A stretch of 64,000 bases of DNA from Symbiodinium microadriaticum. Its lineage: Eukaryota > Sar > Dinophyceae > Suessiales > Symbiodiniaceae. A model generated the notes under the pieces. That model did no database searches. It saw only the letters and a program-made list of their open reading frames with translations, and was not told the DNA's origin. Positions within the stretch are counted from its first letter, which is position 1, and every line of letters begins with the position of its first letter. The stretch lies in contig LSRX01001350.1 in NCBI GenBank assembly GCA_001939145.1, positions 89,879 to 153,878 of the forward strand, in the 5' to 3' direction. A program made the translations under genes and the position numbers. Positions 36,256 through 46,369 of this stretch are shown here, in pieces.

Positions 36256-38851
36256 ACTTTTGAGTTTCCGCGAGCCGTTCGTATGTACGCCAGGGTTTAA
36301 TCAAGGAATGCCGATGTTTTTCGTTTTCGCTTGTCTGAATCATGCCCGGATGCCGACGGCCGTGCTCCCGAGAATCCGTTGTAAGGCCGATCGGAGCCTG
36401 GTCGAGTGTGCGACCGACGCTGCCTCTTAGAGGCACGTCGCACAGAGTCGTGTAGGCATGTGCTGACCTTGCAATGCAGTTTGGGACATGCGATACCAGG
36501 TGCATCCACCCTGTCACGACCACCAGCCCGGCCAAGGAATCTCGCTCGTGAGTTTGGGCTTGCATCGATAGCGGGCCTCATGCCTGAAGGCCTGCGGCCC
36601 CTCCTCTTCGTGTGGGCGGCCTTCCGGAACGAAAGGCCCGAAGAGCGCAAAAGCGGAATGGAGAGACTCGGAAAAGCAGAAGATCAAGAAACATAAGGAG
36701 AAGAGGTGCCTGCCAGCCGTTGCAAACACGCGTCCTAGTTCTGTGAGGGGAAGCTCGCCCGCGTGGAAGCCTCGGTCCGCAGGGACAATGCAGAATACTC
36801 AGCGCCCCACTTTTCCACGGCCTCCTTGACCGGGCGGGTATTGCTAAATACGACCGGGCCAATCTTGCAAGACCGCAGAAACAAACGCAACAAACAACGA
36901 TTCAAAGAGAACAATTAAGATATAATCAGGACTACACGGACAAATGAGGACACAAGCAAGGAACGCAAGAAAGACATACAGAAGGCCGCGAAAGCGAAAT
37001 CAACACAAGTAAACGTGACAATAAACGAACGAAGCAAACAATAAACAACAGAAAGCACAAAGGAGACACAAGCACGGCACCCTTCCTAGACTCTGAAATC
37101 TGAAGCCTAAACCCTACAAAAGAATTGAGAACCTCACGCTCTCGAGGGAATCCTTTCCGAACCATGGTTGCAAATGGGGGGGTGTCCGCAGTTTTTGTTA
37201 AGGCTGCACCTCCTCCCGAACCCCTGCTTTTGGACTACCACTCCTCCTCTTTCTCCTTCTCCTCCTGTTCCTCCTTCTCCTCCTGCCGCTGCTACTGCCA
37301 CGCCGACGACTACAGTGGATTCCGAGGTGTCACGCTTGCTTGGAAGATCTTTTTGAGAAGTGAGGGGTGAGAGGTGTTGGGTTCCCTTCCTTGTTCGGAA
37401 AGATTGGGGTAAGTCGCAGGCCTGGGTCCTCACCCCTACTGTAGCTGGTTTTGGGCGCCACATCCCAGATGCCTTCATGGCGCAAGACGCGTCGCCGGAG
37501 CTGTCATGGTGATGTCCAATCGCGAAATGTAGCAAAGGACACGCAGGAGCAGAGAGAAGAAGTTAGCACCAAGGTTGGTCGAGGGAGGGTGTGAACTACT
37601 GAGTGATGGAGGGAAGGAGTGAGTGAGCAATTGAATGCTTCCTGGCTGATCGCAGTGCAGCTTTGGGATAAGCATCAAACCAATGCAAGGTGGAGGATCG
37701 TGGTCGGGAACCCCGTGCCGTTGGTGGGCCATTTCCAGATCGTTTCTATGATCGCTTCCAAAGCAGAAGTGTTACTCTGAATCCTGCACCACACCGCGAC
37801 AGCCATCGCAGTGTGTCGCGCTGAGACAGAGTTGATAGTAAAGCTGCGCCAGAAAGAAGCTTGCGTTTGCAAGGCCTCGCGAAGAAGATCGCGATCGCCA
37901 GGCCGGAGGTTTAGGAGCAACTTGACACTTGTGTGGACTGGAGCTTGGGAGGTCCTCGTGCTCGTGCCGAACCGATGGGCGCTCCGGGGCTGACCTTTTG
38001 ACACCTTTGGCCTTTGTCCGAAACACAACACGTATCGCCGTGCAGGTGCCCAAAAAGAGAAGATTCGCCACCGCAGCCGTGGACGCCACAGATCCCGAAG
38101 CAGGACAAGCACCTCAACACGCGCTCCAACTTAGTAGCAAAGTCAACTCAACTGAGTCATTTGATTGCACCTGGCAGATGTTGTCTTGCATTGCAAGGAG
38201 TCGCCGGCGACGGAAGACATGAAGTAGCTTCAGTGCTACACAAAAGGGTTCGTAGGTGCTTGAATGGCAAGGGGCCCTCCTATGCAACGGAACTTTTTGC
38301 TGCATTTCGCCGCAGCCGCAGCTCTTCACTTTGCCAGAAATCCGGCCAAGCAGGGACAATGAGATCACTATTTCACTGGACCGAGATCGTATTGGCAAAG
38401 TTTGCATGAGACTGCTAGATTGACAAGTTTTCGACAAGTTGTTTCAGCCATGTCGGAATGCCTGAGCGACAATGGACCTGCCATCACCCAAGCCATTGCA
38501 CTGGCAGCCTGGGCATAGGAGGCTTTTGCTGTTTGCTCCGAGGCGCAGGCAGTGGCCCTTGGAAAGCCGGTCCTGGAAACGCAAAGTCTGCTGCTGAGGG
38601 CGTGTGCCGCGTGTGCAAGTGTGTCTTCCGTGGGCCGTTCCTTTCTCTGTGAGGCAAGATGTGGGTGGATGACATCCAGGCCGAGTGTCAGCTGATGGTC
38701 GGTGTCCCAGCAAAGCGAAAGCTACTTCCTTCGGCTTCGGTCCTGGCGACTATAGGCTTTTGCAACCCCAGATCCGAAGATTGAAATTATTGCTGCGCAG
38801 ATCTCGGAGAGTCGCCCATGTGGCTTCCAATGTCACTTCGTGTGAGCCCAG

Positions 38852-40763
38852 GTAGTGAAGGGGACAGTGCGTGATGCAGATGCATGGTGCCTACGTAGCT
38901 GTGGGCGTATGAAAAAGTATCACCCAGTCGACGGCTTCTTTCGAACTGAGGGAGTGCCTGTCCGCGTACATTCTGAATGCTTCACCGGAGACGTGCTGGG
39001 GTCGCAACGTCGGATTCTCAAGTGCATCCACGCTAGAAGATTCTGTTGTTACAACGTCACTGAACGTTCTGATTCTGGGGATTTTGCACAGGCTGTGACT
39101 GCGGACAGCAGCTTCACAAGTTCATGAGGATAATGAATGATTCGCAAGCTACTCAGCATGACCGCATGCGTGCCCGAGCATCCAGATGATCGGCATGTGT
39201 GGATGAGACACAGGGAGCAAAAGCTATACACGGGGTCAGCAAAGCGACGCAGGCAGAAAGGGAACGATGGCAAGGAAGAGAGAAGGGGAGGGAAGAGGGA
39301 AGGAGAAAAGTCCGGAGAGTAGCAGCCGCTGTCTTCGTATCTCAGAAGCGATGTGATACATCCATCTGTGTCTTGAGCCCACTGCATACTTGGTGGTGGC
39401 TTCGACGTACTTCGCTCAGTGCGTAGGGGTTTGTAAACTTTGCATTGCTTCCTAAGCTCCTGGTGGCCGCGAGGGGTACGATTTGTACAGACCCAGGTAA
39501 GCTGGATACGACCCAGCCCCTCCATACAAATAGCATGCATGTGTATTCATGTAAACGCACATAGCCACCTGCAGCATCAGCTACGTATGAATGTGCAACT
39601 GTCCAGCCGCGTACGTTTATTGCAGGTACAGTCGCCAAACTTTACTACCCTCACAACTGCCTGGAAACGGCATATCTATATGGGTGGTTGTCAAAATTAT
39701 GGTCCCTTTCTGGGTACCCTCAATATTAGGTGCCGTATTATGTTAAGGAGCCAAAAAGGGACCAAAATTATTTTAAGAGCCACCCATATTTATGTCTGAC
39801 TCAGGGTGCTGTCGCAGATTGCATCCATATCACATATACTCATGCAGCACACTTGTGTAAAAATCCTTGATCGTTCTTGCTCTTGGAAAACCCTGAGCGG
39901 TCACGATGAGCACACTGAATGTTGCAGAAATGCGAAATGACGAGTAATCGAACAAAGCATCGTTCCTTCCAAGATTTTCTGACAAGTTTGTCACAGGTTG
40001 AAACGGAAGTGAAGAGTTTGCTTTGAAGCTGCAGATGCGGACAGTGCGCAGCAGTGTTCATGGCAGACCGAGGGCTTGCGGTGTTTTGCTTTACATTCGC
40101 GGGCAGGAGGGGTAAGCCACTCAGAACGTTTCGTCTCACAGCCCAGATCCAATCTAGCCTTTGCATGGCTCAGGCGTGGTATCGGACTTTTTTCGAAGAT
40201 TCGCTTGCAACCTATTTTGTGTCGGGTAGAAGCATCAGCTGCACAGACTTGCCAACGAGGTGCTTACCATCTTCAGGACCAAGGTCACGACACGGTGGAT
40301 GCGAACTTGAAGCTCGGACTTCCGGCTGACTTCTCAGAGGGACATGAGTGACTTGAGATGTGAGGTGACCTTGCAAAATTCTGCGTGAAGCTGTCAGGTG
40401 GACATTCGCAGCTACGAGGATGCCTTGCGAGTTTTGCAAGACCTCGGGCCTGCGACTCAGCGACGGTTTTTGCACTGCGGCGAATGCACCATGTGCAATG
40501 CCGAAGGGTCACCATGCAGGCTCAAGTCTGTTCGACTCTACACGAACAATCCAGACAAGATGACTGCACTGAAGAGCATCACGCAGGAGGCACTGGACCA
40601 CCTATGTTTGGTTTTCAGGTGGAATGCTGTCATCCCCTGCTTGCAGGTAGCAGCACTTGCATCTGTGCCATCTGCGCATAGTGTAGCCTACCTCAAGACG
40701 AAGAGGGAGAGGCGAGGTGACACGGTGAGTGGATGCGGCTTTGCAGAAGCCTGTGGAGGCTGA
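38852..40763 (+). CDS. ribA: GTP cyclohydrolase II (riboflavin biosynthesis)
   Basis: GTP cyclohydrolase II catalyses the first committed step of riboflavin synthesis, opening GTP with loss of formate and pyrophosphate. Eight or more exons join in phase: 38852-38866 (VVKGT), 38951-39008 ([19 protein letters not shown]), 39092-39134 ([14 protein letters not shown]), 40073-40111 ([11 protein letters not shown]), 40174-40202 (RGIGLFSKI), 40260-40327 ([20 protein letters not shown]), 40398-40447 ([16 protein letters not shown]), 40520-40586 ([18 protein letters not shown]) and 40647-40763 ([14 protein letters not shown]). The three zinc cysteines (SEC...CDC) and the QEGRGIGL block with its catalytic arginine are intact. 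Donors are GT, GC and GA. The 938-base third intron holds a foldback transposon. N-terminal exons before VVKGT are not resolved, and no DHBP-synthase (RibB) domain was found upstream, unlike plant bifunctional RIBA. A GTGAGT at 40722 could end the last exon earlier. Confidence 0.88.
39678..39789. mobile_element. foldback MITE-like element in the GTP cyclohydrolase II intron
   Basis: The ends ATATGGGTGG and CCACCCATAT are inverted repeats, and pairing continues inward over about 36-40 bases per arm (GGTCCCTTTCTGG against CCAAAAAGGGACC) around a loop of about 35 bases. It has no coding capacity. There is no clear target-site duplication: flanks are AT-rich. It lies wholly inside the intron 39135-40072. 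Confidence 0.75.
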
Positions 40764-42662
40764 ATCACCGGACGGTCCTGGAAACCTTTAAGTTGCCGGA
40801 GCTCGGCCTGTGCCTTTGTGCAGCTTTGTATCGCTTCGTCGTGTATGATCCGCTTGGAGAGGCCTGGAGAAATCCCAGCTCCGAATAGGACTTGTCTACA
40901 CCACTTGGAATCAATACTTTGCCAGGAGCTTGGTCTCTGTGTACCTCTCAAACGATCGGATGTTGGTCCGAAAAATTCAATTCTTGACAACCTGCGTCCG
41001 GCATGTTGGACGGCTATTAGGCCAATAAATCAATGGCTCCAAATCTTCGTGCCAGCTCGCCTTGTAAAGCTGCTGCATCTACTCGATGTTGTGGAATCGG
41101 TGGTTTTCTAGCTCGTTCCAAGTTGAAGCTATTTAGCCCAACATCAATTCAAGTAAATAGTGGGATTCTGGACATGAACTGGCACTGCCCTTTCATGTCG
41201 TTGCATTCGCAATACTTACTATATCAGTCGGGTCCTAGATGCAGATGCAATCCTACCAACAGTTGTTTTGCTCCTGCCCGCAGGATGTAGTTTTTTTTTC
41301 GATTTTGGTGCTGCCCGGTAAACTCGGACCTGTCATAGTTCTCGAAGCTGGAGACAATCATGTCGGGAGCCCGTTCCAAACTGAATTCGTGCAAAATATC
41401 GTGTCTACTGCGGCGAGCTCCATCAACGTGCTCACAAGCGCAGTTGCGGGGTCAAGATCCACTCGGATTGTGGCTCGGCCCTCGATCTGAGCTCAAGCCG
41501 TATCCTGTGGGGATCATCAAGCACTACACATCACGTATGGCTTACGTCCGATCGGTGCGCGCCGCCTCCAAAATGTGAATTGCGCAGTGCCAGCTAGGCG
41601 ATTGCTATCGGGAAAGCGAAATTCGAACCGAAGTGGATTTGATGAATAACATGGTGGAATGCTGCCTGCATGTTGAAATCAACTTGAGTGAGTGAGTGAG
41701 TGTCGACCTGGGGTGCTCTCCGGCCTACGAAAACTGTCCCTCTCGCCTTCTTTGCCCCTCCGCATGCGTCATCGGGGCTCCGGTGCAGAGTTCAACGCTC
41801 CGGGCCCCGCAATCGGAGCCTGGGATTTGGGGAGGGATGGGCAGTCCGAAGCCGGGCGGCTTGTGTTGGAATGGGACACTTGACAAGACAGCCCACTTCG
41901 CCGGAACAAAGCTCTTCCCTCGATGATCCCTCACCAAAGTACTAAGCTGGGGACACTGGCTCAGAGACGGGGCACAGGGGCAGAGATGGTCGAACAAACA
42001 CGTGCACACACACACACACACAGCACCGGCAGCGAGACTAAGGGCAAAAGCACATTAAACACTACTGTACCTGCTACACTGCACTGGTTCAAAAAATTCG
42101 GCCATGTGCCGAAGACCCCGATGACCGAGCTCCTTGCTAGGTTTGGATCAGATTCCAGCAGGGTATGCAGGAGTATAAGGCTTGATCAAGCCCAGACCAC
42201 CAGATAGCAACAGAGACGTGCGCGGGGGAAAAGACAAAAACAACTCGTTCAGAAAAGTTGGCCAGCATTGGCAACAGAGATCCAAACATGACAGTCATCA
42301 GTGGTTGAATCAGGACAGCGACAGGTGCAAGCACGGACGAGACATGGTACGTCTACTCGTGATGCGATCAACAATTCTCCTACAAGCCTGGAAACCTCCC
42401 TTGTGGCTCTTATGCCTAATTTGCATTGGCATAGATCACAAATTGCAGGTACAAAAAGCTGACCAAAGCGCATAGCACAGCGCATATCCTGATATCTAAC
42501 ACCATATCGTGGTATCTAATAAGGAGCTTCGTTGGGCAGGGATCTGTAGGTATCCTCTGGCCCCCGTCGTGAAAGGGTGCCATGCTCGGTTTGTTCCGCC
42601 TGGGACAAACATGTACTAGCGGCCCTGGCAAGCAAGTTTGCACACACGCACACACACACACA

Positions 42663-42750
<88 letters not shown>

Positions 42751-43851
42751 CACCAAGCGAACAAGCAAAGTAGCATGCTGATCATGGGGGATGCCACAGG
42801 CATGTTGAAGCAGTCTCCCGAGGTTGATGAACTGGTTTCTTTCGCGGGGGCAGAGTTGACGAGCCCCTTAACACGCACGAAGTTTGCGTGAAGTGCCTCG
42901 CGGCTGGCCCGGTGTGAGGTTCGGGTGCCGAAACATTGAAGATGGCGGTGCCTGGAGCTTGCGAGCTCATCAGCGGCTGCAGGATTACCTTGCGCTGGAG
43001 CCTCGCTCCATCCTTGTTTTCGATTTCTTGCAGATTCACAGCTGGGACAGCCAGGGCACCATAAGCCTGATGCAGTGATCGTCAGGGCACTCAGAGCTGA
43101 TGGGATATTGTGCCGTCGGATCACAGTCTGAAGCACCTTCAGGCTGTCGGAGTTCTTATCCGAGGGTCCAGTGATTTGTACGATCGCACCTGCAATGCAG
43201 AGCAGCGCTCAGCTGTCACATGAGCGGCGCACCAGCATCCACGTCGATCCAACTGTCGTTGCATGGTGTTTTCAGGTCATGAGTGGTCTCACGGAGCTAA
43301 ATGCTATCCAAGACACGCAGTCCTCCAAGCTTGCCAGGCAAAGCGTCCTACACAGCTTGATCACAGCACCAATCCAATCGCTCAGGCCAATCGTACTTGG
43401 CATTCTCATGTGTCAGAACGAGGACATGTCAAGCCGTGTGCAGCACTTGAGTTTCATCGTGCCTGTGAGATCCATCCAGAAGCAGCTGCCTTTTTCTCGT
43501 CGAGGCCGTTTGGACGCAAATCACGGCACGGAATCACTGCCCAGTGCCAAATGCTTGGCCTGAAAGGCCAGCACATTTTCATTCTTGCAAATGGAGGGCC
43601 GCCCTTGTCGCCCGATCTTTTCGTTTGGGCCCCGCTGTGCTTGCGGGGTGGTGCCAATCCCAGCCCGACCAAGCTACAGTCTTCACTTAGACTCCGGCAG
43701 CTTTACCGCAGCTTGCAATTTGTCCCTGCCAGTGGCCTGGACCTTGCAACGACGTCTGAGTGGAGTCAGCAGAGCCAATCAGAGCTCTGATCGTCCTGAC
43801 CGTGCTCCGGTCGTCGTATCCAACCTGATCACGGTGACGGTGATTTTGACA
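40764..43851. other. no recognised gene; possible unassigned exons
   Basis: The plus strand has coding-like frames at 41290-41488 (LGPVIVLEAGDNHVGSPF), 42940-43078 (LQDYLALEPRSILVFDFLQ) and 43276-43470 (VMSGLTELNAIQDTQSSKLA), none recognised. The last may belong to the phosphatase gene that follows. A long CGCA microsatellite sits in the middle. Confidence 0.35.
42640..42753. repeat. (CA)n then (CGCA)n microsatellite
   Basis: About 114 bases: CACACA units followed by about 22 uninterrupted CGCA units, ending in CACC. All frames are open on both strands, which explains a 206-codon minus-strand frame here. Confidence 0.97.
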
Positions 43852-44478
43852 ATGAGCCTTCTGCAAGTGCTTCGTCGAGAGGTCGCTCCCCTGTGTACGC
43901 TCGGCGTAATCGTGGCAAATATCGTTACAAAAGGGTTGAAGCAGCTCGTGATGCAAACACTCCCCGCGTCTGTTTGGAGACGGCCGGAGGGTTCACGCAG
44001 AGATTCCAGCAAGGATCCAGGCTTTCCAAGCAGCCACACGTCCATCATGACCTTTATCTCCGTATATTTCGCTTTGTACCTCGGGCTACACGTGGGCTGT
44101 CCTTTCAAGAAAGCAGTCGTGGTTGCTGTCGTACCTTCCGGAACCATGGCTGCCGCACGGATTTGGGACAAAGACCACACCATTCAGCAAACCATTGGTG
44201 GTGTGGCCTGGGGCTGCTGCATGGGCATGTGGTGGGCACTCATTGGTCCACGGCTCCGTGGCATTCTTGAGTGGGCGGAACCCCAGCCATGGGCCCTGGT
44301 CATTCTTTGCTTTGGCGCGGCTTGCTTGCAATGCTGGACAGAATTGCAGGGTTGTAACAGGGCTACTACATGGGCTTACCAATCAACTTACCAAGGTTGG
44401 CCTACCAATGTTCACCAAGCCTCTCGGCATGAAATTTGGGAGAAGCCGTACGAGGTCCTGATCCAAAAGCGAGAGTAG
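43852..44478 (+). CDS. dolichyldiphosphatase-like PAP2 membrane phosphatase
   Basis: Dolichyldiphosphatase (DOLPP1/CAX4) removes phosphate from dolichyl diphosphate at the ER lumen so that the carrier can be reused for N-glycosylation. The exon shows the PAP2 phosphatase motifs in order: LKQLVMQTLPASVWRRPEG (K...RP), GFPSSHTSIMTF (PSSH) and ARIWDKDHTIQQTIGG (SR...H variant, Ser replaced by Ala). Between and around them are hydrophobic helices, e.g. LCTLGVIVANIVTKGL and FISVYFALYLGL, and the spacing and the segment LTMSLLQVLRREVAPL resemble DOLPP1 closely. The frame continues upstream of the ATG at 43852 (VVVSNLITVTVILTM), so the true exon probably starts near 43800 and a further 5' exon is expected. 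The C-terminus after WTELQG does not resemble DOLPP1 and may read into an intron. Confidence 0.75.
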   Translation: MSLLQVLRREVAPLCTLGVIVANIVTKGLKQLVMQTLPASVWRRPEGSRRDSSKDPGFPSSHTSIMTFISVYFALYLGLHVGCPFKKAVVVAVVPSGTMAAARIWDKDHTIQQTIGGVAWGCCMGMWWALIGPRLRGILEWAEPQPWALVILCFGAACLQCWTELQGCNRATTWAYQSTYQGWPTNVHQASRHEIWEKPYEVLIQKRE

Positions 44479-45057
44479 CGTGAGTAGCGAGAGCTGGTCA
44501 AGCGATGGAGTGATGGCGGATATGGCGGATATGGCGGAAGACAGGAGAAGCACAGGCAGCCAGGCAGAGAGCAGATCGGATGCAGATCTCTCGCTTTGCC
44601 CCACGAAGGAGTGCATTAAGAAGGTTCTCTGGTCAAGCCAGGCAGAGAAGCACGTCACTTGACGACAAGGCCTCGGTCTCCTGAGCCAGAGACAAAGCAC
44701 TGACAACTGATGCTTCGGTTACAAAAAATCTGTGTGATGTGCTTCTCTAGTGTGTCGGCTGCTTACTTCTCGATCCTGACCGGGTCAGCACAGGAGCAAG
44801 CCAGTGAGCGATCCCATGGACCGAACAATCCTGCGAAGGCGGATCTGTAGTTGCTCGCCTGCCAGGTCTTGCTTCTTGCTGTGCGGAAGATGAGGGTTCA
44901 GCAGTTCAGCATGCCCGTTGCTGCTGCATTCAGCTTTCTTGGGCGCGAAACACTTTGTGCCAGCACGCTCTTGCTACGCTCTTGCTTGTTCAAAGGAGTG
45001 GCAAGACAAAAGCGGATCTGAGTGGCAACTGCTCGCTGTGACTGACTTGTCCTTGTT

Positions 45058-45667
45058 TCAAACAGCCATTTGTACCATGTTTACGGGCTGATCAACCCGG
45101 CCGAGTAGCAAATAACAAGCCCCGCTGATACATATGAAAACAGATCCAGGTGATGTGACATGTGTGACACCCAAGGTCTTTGGGCTTTTTCCAGTCGCCG
45201 CTGTTAACACTGTTAAGGCTCGCAGTCTGCGAGCGCAGTCCTGGCAGGCCTGGGCACAGACCGCTATGCACATGGCATCGCTTGCACGGACCTTCCCTGG
45301 ACCTGGTGGATGACCCCGCAGAGGCTCCTCAGCTTCCAAGACTCTCTTCATGTCAGCTTCGACGAGTCTTTTGAGGTCATCAAGTGAAAACCGACCGGAA
45401 AGCAGCTCCGCCTAAAGGCAGGAGAGCCTTCCCGCGATCGCCGGAATTTTCAAGTGGCAGCCTCTCGCAAATCTGAGCCAAGCAGAACGCGAAGAAAAGA
45501 GTGTCAGTTGTAAAGCATTGCCGGGCTAGCCTGTTGATGCTATCTTCTTTGTAGGGGCTCGGGGCAGTTTCCTGTGCATCCAGAATGGCTGGGCAGCTTG
45601 TTTGTCTTTCATCTTGCAGGCACTTGGTCAATAAAACTGCAAGTTCAGCGATATTGAAAAGATCCAT
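45058..45667 (-). CDS. hypothetical protein on the minus strand, two or more exons
   Basis: On the minus strand an ATG at 45667 opens MDLFNIAELAVLLTKCLQDE and runs to an AG at 45462 (FAFCLAQICER). A 94-base GC-AG intron (45461-45368) joins it in phase to LVEADMKRVLEAEEPLRG. The frame then continues with CIAVCAQACQDCARRLRAL to a stop at 45058-45060, possibly through another intron. The helical, evenly charged composition and the clean splice suggest a real gene. The family is not recognised. It is the best-supported gene opposing the others and lies between the phosphatase and the kinase, about 700 bases upstream of the kinase start and divergent from it. Confidence 0.5.
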
Positions 45668-46369
45668 CCATCACATGGTCAGGAAGGAAGGTGGTTCTCG
45701 GTCACACTAGTGCTTTTTCCAGCTCTGAGCAAACGATTACACAAGCGTGGTTCGGGTTGCCTGGATACATGCTGTGCTCCCCAGCTGGAGAAGCAATGCA
45801 AGCCAATGACGCTGCAGCGGGTCGCAAAAGCAGATGACGTGCCATCTGCATGCTTGAGGCACGCAAAAGTACGGGTTTCGCACGATCTATGCAGACGGGC
45901 TTGCAAGTCGCAGGTATGGATGGTGACCCCAAACGGAGACGGCTGGCCAGGATCTGAGGTACGTGCTCGATGGGCCAGTTCCGAAGGGAAGATTTCCCAG
46001 GATCCTCCTGAAGATGCCCTGCACGACTACTTCCATGTTCCACGCCGGCCTCTTCTGCATCCCCCACCGTGCAGCACTCGACTGCTGAGAAGTTGTTGTG
46101 TGTCCACGAGAAAGTTGATTTCGAAAGGCTCGGCACGAGCCTCGCTCCACGGCCGCAGCCCCAGAGATCGCCGATGCGTTCTAAGTGTCAGAACCTTCAG
46201 GGGTTCAAAGAGCTTTCGGCTCGGAGCCTAGCAAGGCTTCATCCCATGGATGGCACCGGACCCTTCCAAAGGTGCGAGCCTGCACCGGCCTGGCTCTTGT
46301 CTCCCTCGCAGAAGCAGAAGCAGGGGTTCTCGTCAGCTGCAAGGTCATCCGACATCGGCCTGAAGACTC

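Larger units (their letters stand above)
24667..38851. other. long stretch with only weak coding candidates
   Basis: No conserved family could be assembled here. Weak candidates on the plus strand: 24751-24933 (VQQQAADLFQAAVIQKC); 26930-27170 (TYFKKWAEPRVSVPF); 28124-28204, a 26-codon ATG frame MVYGLLIPSVMKACICNM; 29650-29890 (EVYLVTLLPFAEFGFTAKWV); and 33610-33790. A 360-codon frame at 31710-32792 owes part of its length to repeats. Telomere-like AACCCTAAA words recur near 31316, 33330-33430 and 37095-37120. Given how short exons are in this genome, absence of a call is not evidence of absence of genes. Confidence 0.35.

Noticed and set aside
42516-43136. 206-codon minus-strand frame
   Set aside because: Extended by the CGCA microsatellite, which is open in every frame.
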